From Hyphomonas oceanitis SCH89 (GTDB taxonomy: Bacteria > Pseudomonadota > Alphaproteobacteria > Caulobacterales > Hyphomonadaceae): a stretch of DNA of 64,000 nt. Below are positions 8,238 to 17,167 of the stretch, one piece after another. Made by a program: the position numbers and the translations under genes. The stretch spans positions 62,001 through 126,000 of the forward strand of contig NZ_ARYL01000002.1 in assembly GCF_000685295.1 (NCBI RefSeq), given 5' to 3'. The stretch's first letter is position 1; each line of letters opens with the position of its first letter. The notes under the pieces are model-generated. The model was given only the letters and a program-made list of their open reading frames with translations. It was not told where the DNA came from and made no database searches.

Positions 8238-9743
8238 TCAGGAGTAGATGAATTCCGGGGCTTCCAGGTCGATCTTCGGGAAGTCGTCCTTCTCCGACCA
8301 ATAGTCCTGATTGTGTTGCCACTGGGGCTTCGTGCCGCGTTTCGGCATGAGGTGCATCGACCGCATCAGGTAGTTCGGATTGAAATTGCTGGCGTCGATC
8401 CAGGGCTGGCGCTCCATGTCCTCATCTTCCGGCGGCAGGGCCACCTCGACCTGGTGGACATGCTTTTCGTCCATATGCTTCAAAAGGCGCGCGATGAAGT
8501 CGCCCATGAGGTCCACGCGAAGGGTCCAGCTGGCACGGAAATAGCCAAACACCCAGGCCATGTTCGGCACGCCGGTGAACATCATGCCGCGATAGGTGAC
8601 TGTCTCGGCAAAATCGACCGGCTTGTTGTCGACCGTGAACGGAATGCCGCCGAGGACGGAAAGGTTGAAGCCTGTCGCGGTGACGATGATGTCGGCTTCC
8701 AGCTCCTCGCCGGATTTCAGCAGGATGCCTTTTTCCGTGAACCGCTCGATATGGTCTGTCACGATGCTGGCCTTGCCGCTGGCGATACCCTGGAAGAGGT
8801 CGCCGTCCGGTACGAAGGCGATGCGCTGCTGCCATGGCCGGTAAGCGGGCGTGAAATGCTTTTCCACGTCAAAGTCCGGCCCGAGGAATTCGCGCACACC
8901 GGCGAGCAGCTCTTCCTTCACCACATCGGATTCCTCGGTCGCGCGGCGTGTGAACTCATTCTGATCGAAGAGTACCTTGCGGCGCACGATCTCGTGAATC
9001 CATGTCTCGTCGATCTGCAGCTTGCGCAGCTCGTCGGCCAGTTCGTTCTCATTGCGGCCGGGAATGAAATAGGTCGGCGAGCGTTGCAGCAGTGTGACAT
9101 GCTTGCAGTCGCCAGCGATGGCGGGCACGACCGTCGCGGCCGTGGCGCCGGACCCGATTACGATGACGCGCTTGTTCTTGTAGTCGAGGTCTTCCGGCCA
9201 GGTCTGCGGGTGAATGATCTGGCCTTTGAAATCGTCCATGCCCTCCCATTCCGGTGTGAAGCCCTTGGAATGGTCGTAATAGCCCTGACACATCCAGAGG
9301 AAACTGGCGGTTACACGCACGATCTCGCCTGTGTCGGACCGCTTGGTTTCCACGGTCCATTTCTTGTCCTGCGACGACCAGCTCGCTGACAGGATCTTGT
9401 GGCTGTAACGGATGTGCGGCGTGATATCGTTCTCGTCGATGACCTCGCGCATATAGGTCAGGATCTTGTCTGCTGCGGCGATGGGCTGACCGGTCCAGGG
9501 CTTGAAGCGATAGCCGAACGTATAAAGGTCGCTGTCAGAACGGATGCCGGGATATTTATGCGTCAGCCATGTGCCGCCAAAGCTTTCCTGCGCTTCGAGG
9601 ATGACGAAGCTCTTGCCCGGCGTCTGCGTCTTCAGGTGATAGGCCGCGCCGATCCCGGAAATGCCGGCGCCCGCGATCAGGACATCGAAATGCTCGGTGT
9701 CTGTGCTGCTTGAGCGGTTTTCGAGTGTCTGTGTGTCTGCCAT
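8238..9743 (-). CDS. Flavin-containing (Baeyer-Villiger-type) monooxygenase
   Basis: The protein has 501 residues. It shows an N-terminal FAD Rossmann motif GAGISG (residues 25-30). The segment FKGQIIHPQTWP (about 169-180) fits the Baeyer-Villiger monooxygenase fingerprint FxGxxxHxxxW[P/D]. A second, NADPH-binding Rossmann motif VIGSGATAAT follows, and an ATGF segment lies towards the C-terminus. Such enzymes insert oxygen into ketones to give esters, or oxygenate N or S atoms. The substrate is unknown. Related proteins are often found with alkane, steroid or cyclic-ketone metabolism. The gene stands alone, with 133 bp before the trehalase gene's end. Confidence 0.88.
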   Translation of the reverse strand: MADTQTLENRSSSTDTEHFDVLIAGAGISGIGAAYHLKTQTPGKSFVILEAQESFGGTWLTHKYPGIRSDSDLYTFGYRFKPWTGQPIAAADKILTYMREVIDENDITPHIRYSHKILSASWSSQDKKWTVETKRSDTGEIVRVTASFLWMCQGYYDHSKGFTPEWEGMDDFKGQIIHPQTWPEDLDYKNKRVIVIGSGATAATVVPAIAGDCKHVTLLQRSPTYFIPGRNENELADELRKLQIDETWIHEIVRRKVLFDQNEFTRRATEESDVVKEELLAGVREFLGPDFDVEKHFTPAYRPWQQRIAFVPDGDLFQGIASGKASIVTDHIERFTEKGILLKSGEELEADIIVTATGFNLSVLGGIPFTVDNKPVDFAETVTYRGMMFTGVPNMAWVFGYFRASWTLRVDLMGDFIARLLKHMDEKHVHQVEVALPPEDEDMERQPWIDASNFNPNYLMRSMHLMPKRGTKPQWQHNQDYWSEKDDFPKIDLEAPEFIYS

Positions 9744-9876
9744 TGTCTTCGTTTCCGTCCCTGTGGTGCGGTGCCTTGCGTGAGGTCCGCCATCTTCCTG
9801 CCATGGAAGCGCAAACGGGCGCGCCTGTACACTCCGGAAAATCCCTTAAGGGCGAAGACGCCGCAGTGCCGCTGCG

Positions 9877-11508
9877 TCAGGGGCCGGTCATGGCTGGGCA
9901 GGTGAAGGCGGCGCCATTGCCTTGCTCCGTCATCGCATCCATCAGGGCGATTGTGACGCCATTGGTCCAGCCGAACCCGTCCTGCAGGGCATATTCGCCG
10001 CCGCCGCCCGGCACGGCGTCCATGACATTGTATTTCTCCAACAGGCGCCCCGTATCGTCATAGACGCGCGAGACGGTGGAGACCCAGCGCTTGGCAATTT
10101 CGCCGGCAAGCGCACTGTCGCCGTAGCGGCATAGGCCGGTCACCGACACCCATTGCAATGGCGCCCAGCCATTCGGCGCATCCCATTGCTGGCCGGTATT
10201 GATCGTGGAGGTGACGATGCCTCCCTGCTCCAGAAGATGCGCACGGGTAGCCGATGCGACCTCAGCTGCCTTTGCCTCTTCCGCAGCGCCCGTGAAGAGG
10301 GGGTAGAGCCCGGCGGCTGTGACATGGCCAAGCAGTTTGCCCGTCTTCCAGTCGAGGTCGTCATAGAGGCCTGTGTCCGCATTCCAGAGCAGGGCATTGA
10401 TCGCGGCGCGGCGCTTGTCGGCCCTGTCCGCATAGGAAATGGCACAGGCCGGATCATCCGCCACGACGCAGCCTGCGGCGATCGCCTTTTCAAGGCCGTA
10501 GAGCAGACCGTTCAGGTCTGGTGGCACCACATCGGTCGTATGGATCGTCGTGAGGGATTTGCCGTCTACGAGCCAACGCGAAGAGAAATCCCATCCGCTC
10601 TCCGCGGCTGCGCGGAGGTCCCGGTAAACTTCAGGGGCAGGGCGGTCCGTCCCCACCGCAACGGCAAGATCCTCGCCATAGGATTCATCACGCGGCACAT
10701 CGCGTCCGTCATAATAGCGGTTCAGCACGCTGCCATCAGCCAGCTTCACCACGCGCAGCGATGGCAAACCCGGTGCCGCATCCATCTCGCCCGCCATCCA
10801 GAAAGCATGCTCGGCCTTCAGCTCGGGCAGGTACTCGGCCCAAGCCTTTGCCGGATCGTCGGGCGAGAGCAACGAGACCATGAGATAGAAGAAAGGTGGC
10901 TGCGAGCGGCTGAGGTAATAGGTGCGGCTGCCATTCGGCACATGGCCATAGGTGCGGATCATGTAGGCGAAATCATCGACCATGCTGCGGCGAAGGCTCG
11001 CCTGTTCAGCCCCAAGGCCCAGCATCGTGAAATAGGAATCCCAGTAATAGATCTCGGTGAAGCGGCCGCCCGGCACGACATAAGGCTCCGGCAGAGGCAG
11101 GCGCGAGCTGCCGGGCTCGGCTTCGGTCGTCGTGCGTGTCAGCAGGGGCCAGAGCGCGGTGATATGGTCCCGCAGCGACAGGCCTTCAGGCGGCGCCACG
11201 GTCTCTACGGGCGGGTCCACGCGGAAATTGGCATCGAAGAAATTGCGCAGCGCCGTCTCTGACATGGGCTTCTGCCTGTCATAGTCCGCCACGATCTCGG
11301 CTGGCGCGCGCAGGGGTACGGCATCGGCCAGTGTCTTCGTGTCCGGATGGATACGGGCCTTGGCCGCATCAATATAGAGATCGCCGAACAGGACGGAAGG
11401 TGGCGCCGTGTCAGAGGCGGTCTCGGCTGCCTTTGGCGGTGTCACATTGCAGGCAACGCCCAGCAGGGCCAGCGCAAACGCGGAGCGTCGTATCCAGTCA
11501 TGTCTCAT
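9877..11508 (-). CDS. treA: Periplasmic alpha,alpha-trehalase (GH37)
   Basis: The protein has 543 residues. It hydrolyses trehalose to two glucose units. Both GH37 signatures are present: PGGRFTEIYYWDSYF near residues 142-156 and QWDAPNGW near residue 438. A hydrophobic signal (FALALLGVAC) predicts export. The Cys at its end could be lipidated, although the lipobox is imperfect. The opening of the mature enzyme (PSVLFGDLY) matches other periplasmic trehalases. No transporter or glucokinase gene is adjacent. It is divergent from the DEAD-box helicase, with about 250 bp between them. Confidence 0.93.
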   Translation of the reverse strand: MRHDWIRRSAFALALLGVACNVTPPKAAETASDTAPPSVLFGDLYIDAAKARIHPDTKTLADAVPLRAPAEIVADYDRQKPMSETALRNFFDANFRVDPPVETVAPPEGLSLRDHITALWPLLTRTTTEAEPGSSRLPLPEPYVVPGGRFTEIYYWDSYFTMLGLGAEQASLRRSMVDDFAYMIRTYGHVPNGSRTYYLSRSQPPFFYLMVSLLSPDDPAKAWAEYLPELKAEHAFWMAGEMDAAPGLPSLRVVKLADGSVLNRYYDGRDVPRDESYGEDLAVAVGTDRPAPEVYRDLRAAAESGWDFSSRWLVDGKSLTTIHTTDVVPPDLNGLLYGLEKAIAAGCVVADDPACAISYADRADKRRAAINALLWNADTGLYDDLDWKTGKLLGHVTAAGLYPLFTGAAEEAKAAEVASATRAHLLEQGGIVTSTINTGQQWDAPNGWAPLQWVSVTGLCRYGDSALAGEIAKRWVSTVSRVYDDTGRLLEKYNVMDAVPGGGGEYALQDGFGWTNGVTIALMDAMTEQGNGAAFTCPAMTGP

Positions 11509-11745
11509 TCCGCGTTAACCCTTTCACTCACAAATTCGTTTGTGCGGCGCAGCAAAGCGTGCAATAGGCTGCTTCAGCAGGGACAGCGCCCCTTAAAGGC
11601 GTGCCGCTGCTCTCGCATTGATCGTAAGCCTATCCGGTTTCGCGTCGAGTGCGCAACGAACCGGGATGCCGATCACCAAAGGCTTCCTTTACAATTAGAG
11701 CCATCCGCGCGCCGGGGCATTGTGCCCTGTTTTGTGCGCACGAAC

Positions 11746-11763
11746 ATGAAAGAGTCATTTTGA
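11746..11763 (+). other. Possible five-codon leader cistron before the helicase
   Basis: ATG-AAA-GAG-TCA-TTT-TGA encodes MKESF. Its TGA overlaps the probable TTG start of the helicase (11760-11762). Such an arrangement could couple translation. There is no convincing ribosome-binding site, so it may be chance. Confidence 0.2.
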
Positions 11764-13181
11764 CCCAATTTACCGAACTCGGCCTCGCCGAGCCCGTCCT
11801 CAAAGCCATTACAGCTGAGGGCTACACCATGCCGACCCCAATTCAGGCGCAAGCCATTCCCGTTCTGCTCAAGGGCCAGGATGTTGTCGGCATCGCCCAG
11901 ACCGGCACCGGCAAGACCGCTGCTTTCGTGCTGCCGCTGCTGAGCCTGCTGGCCACCAAGCCTTCGCGCCCTGCGCCTCGCACGGCCCGCGTCCTCATCC
12001 TGGCGCCAACCCGCGAATTGGCCGCCCAGATTGCTGACAGCGTGCGTGCCTATGGCAGCCACATGCGCCCGAGCGTTGCTGTTGTTGTCGGCGGCGTGAA
12101 GCCCGGCGCACAGATCAAGGCCATGTCGCGCGGCGTCGATTTCCTGATCGCCACGCCCGGCCGCCTGCTCGACCATATGGACACGAAAGCCATCAGCCTC
12201 GCTGACACGACCGCTGTTGTGCTCGACGAAGCCGACCAGATGATGGACCTCGGCTTCATGCCGGCCATCCGTAAGGTCATGGCTGCCGTGCCAATGAAGC
12301 GCCAGACGCTGCTCTTCTCGGCGACGATGCCAAAGCCGATACGCGCCCTTGCTGACGATTTCCTCCGCGACCCTGTCGAAATCGCCGTGACGCCGGAATC
12401 GAAGCCCGTCGAGCGCATCGAACAGGCCGTCTACATGATCAAGGGTCAGGCCAAGCCGGCCTTCCTGTCGGAGCTGCTCTCGGCTGACGACATGGACCGC
12501 GCCATCGTCTTCACCCGCACCAAGCATGGCGCCGACAAGGTCGTGAAAAACCTCGCCAATGACGGCCTTTATGCTGAAGCGATCCATGGCAACAAGAGCC
12601 AGAACCAGCGCATCCGCGCGCTCGACGCTTTCAAGAGCGGCAAGGCGCCGATCCTGGTCGCAACCGATATTGCCGCCCGCGGCATTGATGTTGACGGCGT
12701 CAGCCATGTCATCAATTTCGACATGCCGAACATTTCGGAATCCTATGTCCACCGCATCGGCCGTACGGCGCGCGCCGGCAAGACCGGTATCGCCATCTCG
12801 CTCGTCGGCAATGACGAGCGCGCCTACCTGCGCGATATCGAAAAGCTGACCGGCAAGTCGATCCCGCGCCTTGATCCGCCAGCCGGCACGGCGCTCGACC
12901 TGTCCCTTCCGGAAGAAGAGGGCCCGCACAAGCAGCAACGCAATGGCGGCCGTAGCCGTCCAGGCGGCGGTGGCGGCGGTGGCCGTGGCCATGCCCGCAG
13001 TGGTGGTGGTGGTGGCGGCAAGCCACGCGCCCACGGCCAAGGCGGCAAGCCGAACTCCGGCGGTGGCAATGGTGGCCGCAAGCAGGGTGGCAAGCCCGGT
13101 GGTCAGCGTTCCGGCAATGGCGGTGGCGCAACACCCGCAGCGGCCCGGAGCCGTGGTTCCTGGTCGCCCGCGTCCAGCTAG
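11760..13181 (+). CDS. DEAD-box RNA helicase, RhlE-like
   Basis: All helicase motifs are visible: AQTGTGKT (about 46-53), PTRELAAQI, TPGRLLDHM, DEAD (about 155), SAT (about 186), ATDIAARGID and HRIGRTARAG (about 331-340). After residue 386 the C-terminus becomes a Gly/Arg/Lys-rich tail with many GGG and RGG-like runs, typical of RhlE-type helicases acting on rRNA and the degradosome. Family alignment starts at TQFTELGLAEPVL, so I place the start at TTG 11760 (473 aa). An upstream in-frame GTG at 11649 would add 37 residues unlike the family. A role in ribosome assembly or cold adaptation is inferred. Confidence 0.9.
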   Translation: MTQFTELGLAEPVLKAITAEGYTMPTPIQAQAIPVLLKGQDVVGIAQTGTGKTAAFVLPLLSLLATKPSRPAPRTARVLILAPTRELAAQIADSVRAYGSHMRPSVAVVVGGVKPGAQIKAMSRGVDFLIATPGRLLDHMDTKAISLADTTAVVLDEADQMMDLGFMPAIRKVMAAVPMKRQTLLFSATMPKPIRALADDFLRDPVEIAVTPESKPVERIEQAVYMIKGQAKPAFLSELLSADDMDRAIVFTRTKHGADKVVKNLANDGLYAEAIHGNKSQNQRIRALDAFKSGKAPILVATDIAARGIDVDGVSHVINFDMPNISESYVHRIGRTARAGKTGIAISLVGNDERAYLRDIEKLTGKSIPRLDPPAGTALDLSLPEEEGPHKQQRNGGRSRPGGGGGGGRGHARSGGGGGGKPRAHGQGGKPNSGGGNGGRKQGGKPGGQRSGNGGGATPAAARSRGSWSPASS

Positions 13182-13280
13182 GGAAGAGGTGAGGGGCTGC
13201 CGCCCTTTACCCATCGTAAGCCTTGCGACTTGCGCCGTCCTTGTTCAAGGATGGCGCAAAATCGTATTTGGAGGCGACCC

Positions 13281-14258
13281 ATGAAAACCCGTATCACCGA
13301 AATGTTCGGCATCGAGCACCCGATCATCCAGGGCGGCATGCACTTTGTCGGATTTGCTGAAATGGCTGCCGCTGTATCAAATGCTGGCGGTCTTGGCATC
13401 ATCACGGCGCTCACACAGCGTACCCCGGCCGATCTCGCCAACGAGATCGCCCGCTGCCGCGACATGACCGACAAGCCAATCGGCGTGAACCTCACCTTCC
13501 TGCCGGTCGTCAACGCACCAGACTATCCGGGCTATGTCAAAGCCATCATCGATGGCGGCGTGAAGGCCGTCGAGACCGCCGGGAACAACCCCGTTCAGGT
13601 CCTGCCGATCCTCAAGGAACACGGCATCAAGGTCATCCACAAATGTACCGCCGTGCGCCACGCGCTGAAAGCCCAGTCGATCGGCTGTGACGCGGTCAGC
13701 GTCGACGGTTTCGAGTGCGGTGGCCACCCCGGCGAAGACGACATCCCGAACATGATCCTTCTGCCACGCGCGGCTGACGAGTTGGATATCCCGTTCGTCG
13801 CCTCGGGCGGTCAGGCTGACGGACGCAGCCTTGTGGCCTCGCTCGCCATGGGCGCTGAAGGTATGAACATGGGCACGCGCTTCATCGCGACGAAAGAAGC
13901 CCCCGTGCACCAGAACGTGAAGGACGCGATCGTCGCGGCCAGCGAACTCGACACGCGCCTCGTCATGCGGCCGCTGCGCAATACCGAGCGCGTTCTGACC
14001 AATGTGGCCGTCGAACGTCTTCTCAAGAAGGAAAAGGAACTCGGCTCGAAGCTGGAGTTCAAGGACATTGCCGAAGAAGTGGCAGGCGTCTATCCGCGCA
14101 TCATGATGGATGGCGAAATGGATGCCGGCGCATGGAGCTGCGGTATGGTCGCCGGCCTCATCCACGATATCCCGACCTGTAAGGAACTGATCGACCGGAT
14201 CATGGCCGAGGCCGAAGAGATCATCAACAAGCGCCTCGGCGGCTTCCTGAAAAACTAG
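13281..14258 (+). CDS. Nitronate monooxygenase / 2-nitropropane dioxygenase family protein
   Basis: The protein has 325 residues. It is an FMN-dependent TIM-barrel enzyme. Visible motifs are HPIIQGGM at the N-terminus, GGLGIITAL, GVNLTF, ECGGHPGED (the family's substrate-site His-Pro-Gly-Glu) and the phosphate-binding stretch ASGGQADGRS. Family members oxidise nitronates or act as enoyl-ACP reductase II-like enzymes; which applies here is unclear. ATG 13281 follows GGAGG at ideal distance, so the longer upstream open frame is not used. It is convergent with fur, 45 bp away. Confidence 0.83.
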   Translation: MKTRITEMFGIEHPIIQGGMHFVGFAEMAAAVSNAGGLGIITALTQRTPADLANEIARCRDMTDKPIGVNLTFLPVVNAPDYPGYVKAIIDGGVKAVETAGNNPVQVLPILKEHGIKVIHKCTAVRHALKAQSIGCDAVSVDGFECGGHPGEDDIPNMILLPRAADELDIPFVASGGQADGRSLVASLAMGAEGMNMGTRFIATKEAPVHQNVKDAIVAASELDTRLVMRPLRNTERVLTNVAVERLLKKEKELGSKLEFKDIAEEVAGVYPRIMMDGEMDAGAWSCGMVAGLIHDIPTCKELIDRIMAEAEEIINKRLGGFLKN

Positions 14259-14274
14259 GCTTTATCGCTTGGCT

Positions 14275-14296
14275 GCCTCTCCCCGACGGGGGAGGC
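14275..14296. terminator. Hairpin between convergent genes
   Basis: Arms GCCTCTCCCC (14275-14284) and CGGGGGAGGC (14287-14296) can pair with a very short loop, between the stops of the nitronate monooxygenase gene and fur. There is no T-run, so it is at best a weak or Rho-assisted terminator. Confidence 0.3.
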
Positions 14297-14303
14297 GGCC
14301 GGG

Positions 14304-14717
14304 CTACTCGCCGTCCTTGAGCGGTATCCCGTAAAGTTCCAGCCGGTGATCGACCAGCTTGTAGCCGAGCTTGCGCGCGATCTCGACCTGCAGGGCTTCG
14401 ATCTCTTCCGAATGAAATTCGACGACGCCGCCGGTCTTGATGTCGATCAGGTGGTCATGGTGCTCGTCGGGCACTTCCTCGTAGCGGGCGCGACCGTCAC
14501 GGAAGTCATGGCGTTCGATGATGCCGGCATCCTCGAACAGTTTCACGGTCCGGTAGACGGTTGCCAGTGAAATCGATGAGTCCATCGTATTGGCGCGGCG
14601 ATGCAGCTCTTCGGCATCGGGGTGGTCGTCCGACATCGACAGGATGCGCGCGATCACGCGCCGCGGCTCCGTCATGCGGAGGCCTTTTTCAGCGCAGAGT
14701 TTTTCTAGTCTGTCCAT
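14304..14717 (-). CDS. fur: Fur-family metalloregulator
   Basis: The protein has 137 residues. It shows the Fur winged helix (RMTEPRRVIARIL ... SLATVYRTVKLFEDAGII) and the metal-binding HHDHLID motif near residues 83-92. Where E. coli Fur has CxxC after this motif (HLICLDCG), this protein has DIKTGG, and no Cys pair follows. Loss of the structural zinc cysteines is common in alphaproteobacterial Fur/Mur proteins, which may sense iron or manganese. The start is ATG 14717; the longer open frame would run into rimI. It is last in a tsaB-rimI-fur order, an arrangement I recall from Caulobacterales. Confidence 0.88.
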   Translation of the reverse strand: MDRLEKLCAEKGLRMTEPRRVIARILSMSDDHPDAEELHRRANTMDSSISLATVYRTVKLFEDAGIIERHDFRDGRARYEEVPDEHHDHLIDIKTGGVVEFHSEEIEALQVEIARKLGYKLVDHRLELYGIPLKDGE

Positions 14718-14763
14718 TTCACTTATCTGCCCCCAGTGGCGCGGGAAGTCCAGATGGTAGCGC

Positions 14764-15219
14764 TCATAACGCGAGCGACCGCGACATAAGCACGGCGGCG
14801 ACCGGGATATCCCGTCCGGTCGTGTAATAACCGGGGCGGCGGCCATCCTCACTGAAGCCGAGCCCGTCATAGAGGCTCCGTGCAGGAAGGTTGTCCTCCG
14901 CCACGTCCAGCATGATGCGGGAAATGCCGCGTTCGCCCAGTCGGGTGATCATGCTTTTCAGCAAGTGTGCTGCGATGCCCATTCGCTTGAAATCAGGTGC
15001 GGTAGCAATCGTCAGGATGTCCGCTTCGCCGACCACGGTCTGGACCAGAATGAAACCGGCAAGTGTACCCGATCGCTCTGCGCCAAGGCCGAACGTCGTA
15101 CTCTCAGACAGGAGGTCGCGAAAGGCTGCCGGGCTCCACGGATCGGCAAAACCGGTCGCATGCAGCATCGCTACGCGTCCGGCATCGTCGGGCCGGAGGA
15201 CAATGACGGGCTGCGTCAT
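14764..15219 (-). CDS. rimI: Ribosomal protein N-acetyltransferase RimI-like (GNAT)
   Basis: The protein has 151 residues with a GNAT fold. The acetyl-CoA-binding region is FKRMGIAAHLLKSMI, where the usual Q/RxxGxG/A appears as RMGIA. It is followed by LDVAEDNLPARSLYDGLGF, a RimI hallmark. RimI acetylates the N-terminus of ribosomal protein S18. Its ATG overlaps the tsaB stop by four bases (15216-15219), so translation is probably coupled. This tsaB-rimI pairing is conserved widely in bacteria. Confidence 0.85.
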   Translation of the reverse strand: MTQPVIVLRPDDAGRVAMLHATGFADPWSPAAFRDLLSESTTFGLGAERSGTLAGFILVQTVVGEADILTIATAPDFKRMGIAAHLLKSMITRLGERGISRIMLDVAEDNLPARSLYDGLGFSEDGRRPGYYTTGRDIPVAAVLMSRSLAL

Positions 15220-15860
15220 GGTTTTTGTCCGGGCAGGGTTGCGTCGGGCTCGCGGGCATAAACGGGGGCAGGGGAGTGGTTGCTTGCTTCAAAGCTTTGC
15301 GCCTTGAGCGCGGCCGTAATCGCCGAGGGCCGCATCGGGCGTATGTCGAGCGCTTCTGCCAGTGAACCAAGCGCCTCGGCGCCATCCATGAAGATGGGCA
15401 CCTTGAAGCCTTCCAGCATGGCTTTCAGCGCGTCGAGACCGACTTCCACAGGCGCTGAAATGCCTTCATCGCCCTCGAGGCCCTGCACCCACCAGGTCTG
15501 GTCCGGCGGGCGTTTCTGAGCCTGCAGCGCGCCGAGCGTGTTGCCCTCCATGCCGGCGGGAATGGCCGCTTCGAGGCTGGTCACGCCAATGCAGGGCGCG
15601 CCTGTTACTAGCGCAAGGCCGCGCGCATAGGCGACACCTATACGGATGCCTGTGAAGCTGCCCGGCCCGGTCACGACCGCGATACGGTCAACTTGCTGCA
15701 GAGTGACACCGGCGTCCGCCAGCAGGCGCTCCACGAAGCCCGGCAGTTGCTTGTCCTGGCCACGCGCCATGTCCTCGCGCGCGTCGGCGAGATTATCACC
15801 GTCGCGCACCAGTGCCGCTTCGAGAGCGGCAGAGGCGGTATTGAGAGCGAGAACCAGCAT
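15216..15860 (-). CDS. tsaB: tRNA threonylcarbamoyladenosine biosynthesis protein TsaB
   Basis: The protein has 214 residues. It is an inactive ASKHA paralogue that partners TsaD and TsaE in making t6A37 on ANN-decoding tRNAs. The start MLVLALNTAS and the GPGSFTGIRIGVAYARGLAL segment are diagnostic. The open frame extends 44 codons upstream into the nitroreductase gene. ATG 15860 is chosen from family alignment, although no strong ribosome-binding site precedes it. It overlaps rimI by four bases and follows the nitroreductase by 13 bp. Confidence 0.9.
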   Translation of the reverse strand: MLVLALNTASAALEAALVRDGDNLADAREDMARGQDKQLPGFVERLLADAGVTLQQVDRIAVVTGPGSFTGIRIGVAYARGLALVTGAPCIGVTSLEAAIPAGMEGNTLGALQAQKRPPDQTWWVQGLEGDEGISAPVEVGLDALKAMLEGFKVPIFMDGAEALGSLAEALDIRPMRPSAITAALKAQSFEASNHSPAPVYAREPDATLPGQKP

Positions 15861-15873
15861 TTTTTGTGCGGGA

Positions 15874-16473
15874 TCAGAGAACCCGGCAGGCTTCTTCAAA
15901 GTCGAGACGCGGGCTGCGGTCGAACAGCTTGGATTTGTCCCCATGCCCGATATTGCAGATGAAATTGGCGCGCCAATGCTGCATCTCGCCATCCTGGCTC
16001 TCGAAGAATTCCTTGTTCACGCCATCAGCGTCAAAGCCGGACATTGGACCGCAATCAAGGCCGAGCGCGCGGGCCGCGATCATCAGATAGGCGCCCTGTA
16101 GCGTGCCATTGCGAAAGGCGGTCTCATCGCGATTGGAATTGAACCAGTCTTTCGCTTCCGGCGCGTGCGGGAACAGTTTCGGAATTTTTTCCTGGAATTT
16201 CAGGTCGTAGGCGATGATGCAGACATAGGGCGCGCCCATTGTCTTGTCGGTATTGTTGCCGCCCATATGGGGCTTCAGGCGCGCTTTGGCCTCGTCGCTG
16301 GTGATCCAGACGAAGCGGGCCGGGCAGCAATTCGCGCTCGTCGGGCCCATCTTCGCGAGGTCATAAACGGCGCGAACCAGTACTTCGGGCACCGATTTGT
16401 CGAGAAAGCCGTTCTGGCTGCGCGCATCGCGGAAGATGACGTCAAGGGCGTGGTCGTTGACCGGGTGAGCCAT
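15874..16473 (-). CDS. RutE/HadB-like nitroreductase (malonic semialdehyde reductase family)
   Basis: The protein has 199 residues, close to RutE (196). Visible features are the family N-terminus (ALDVIFRDARSQNGF), GPTSANCCPARFVW for FMN binding, NGTLQGAYLMIAARALGLDCGPMSGFD, and a C-terminal NIGHGD. RutE reduces malonic semialdehyde to 3-hydroxypropionate in pyrimidine breakdown. No other rut genes are here, so a general aldehyde or quinone reductase role is equally likely. ATG 16473 is preceded by AAGGA, and an upstream extension to 16599 would overlap nfu. It is probably co-transcribed with nfu and tsaB. Confidence 0.82.
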   Translation of the reverse strand: MAHPVNDHALDVIFRDARSQNGFLDKSVPEVLVRAVYDLAKMGPTSANCCPARFVWITSDEAKARLKPHMGGNNTDKTMGAPYVCIIAYDLKFQEKIPKLFPHAPEAKDWFNSNRDETAFRNGTLQGAYLMIAARALGLDCGPMSGFDADGVNKEFFESQDGEMQHWRANFICNIGHGDKSKLFDRSPRLDFEEACRVL

Positions 16474-16505
16474 GGCGGGATGTCCTTCTATCTTTTGTAA
16501 GTGTC

Positions 16506-17087
16506 CTAAAGGACGGCTTCGACGGCCGTGACTTCTGGCACATAGGTCTTGAGCATATTTTCGATGCCCTGCTTCAGGGTCATTGTCGAGGAGGGGCAAC
16601 CCGCACAGGCGCCCCGCATCGACAGGTGCACAATGCCTGTATCCGGTTCGAAGCGATGGAAGATGATATCGCCGCCATCCTGGGCAACGGCCGGGCGCAC
16701 GCGCGTCTCGATCAGTTCCTTGATCTCTTCGACGATTTCGGCTGCATCTCCTTCATAGACTGTGTCATCGCCGCTTTCGTTGCTCGCGGCGACGGCGCCA
16801 TCTTCGACAACTGGCAGGCCAGCCATGAAATGGTCCATGATGGCGGCCAGCACCATCGGCTTCACATGTTTCCAGTCGCGCGCCGGGTCCTTGTTGATCG
16901 ACACGAAATCGCTGCCGAGGAACACACGGTCCACACCGTCTACCTGGAACAGCGCGCGCGCCAGCAGGCTCATACGGGCGCTGCCGATATCAGGGAAGTC
17001 GAACGGGCCGAGATCGCCCGCAACGGGCAATCCGGGCAGGAATTTCACGGTATCCGGGTTCGGGGTCGGTTCGGTCTGGATGAACAT
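16506..17087 (-). CDS. NfuA/NifU-like Fe-S cluster carrier
   Basis: The protein has 193 residues in two parts: an Nfu N-terminal domain (MFIQTEPTPNPDTVKFLPG) and a C-terminal NifU domain with GACAGCPSSTMT near residue 157. Its CxxC ligates a bridging [4Fe-4S] cluster between two subunits. The protein delivers clusters to apo-enzymes. This domain order matches the alphaproteobacterial/mitochondrial NFU1 type. It is the first gene of the leftward nfu-nitroreductase-tsaB-rimI-fur string. Confidence 0.9.
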   Translation of the reverse strand: MFIQTEPTPNPDTVKFLPGLPVAGDLGPFDFPDIGSARMSLLARALFQVDGVDRVFLGSDFVSINKDPARDWKHVKPMVLAAIMDHFMAGLPVVEDGAVAASNESGDDTVYEGDAAEIVEEIKELIETRVRPAVAQDGGDIIFHRFEPDTGIVHLSMRGACAGCPSSTMTLKQGIENMLKTYVPEVTAVEAVL

Positions 17088-17167
17088 GGGCGTCAGGCCC
17101 CTCTCACATGGCTATCTAAGGGGTCAGATGGCCCGAAGATGCTATGTGTTCAAGGGCAAAGCCGCCT

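Noticed and set aside
11649-11759. GTG 11649 as the helicase start
   Set aside because: It would add 37 residues with no similarity to helicase N-termini; TTG 11760 fits the family alignment.
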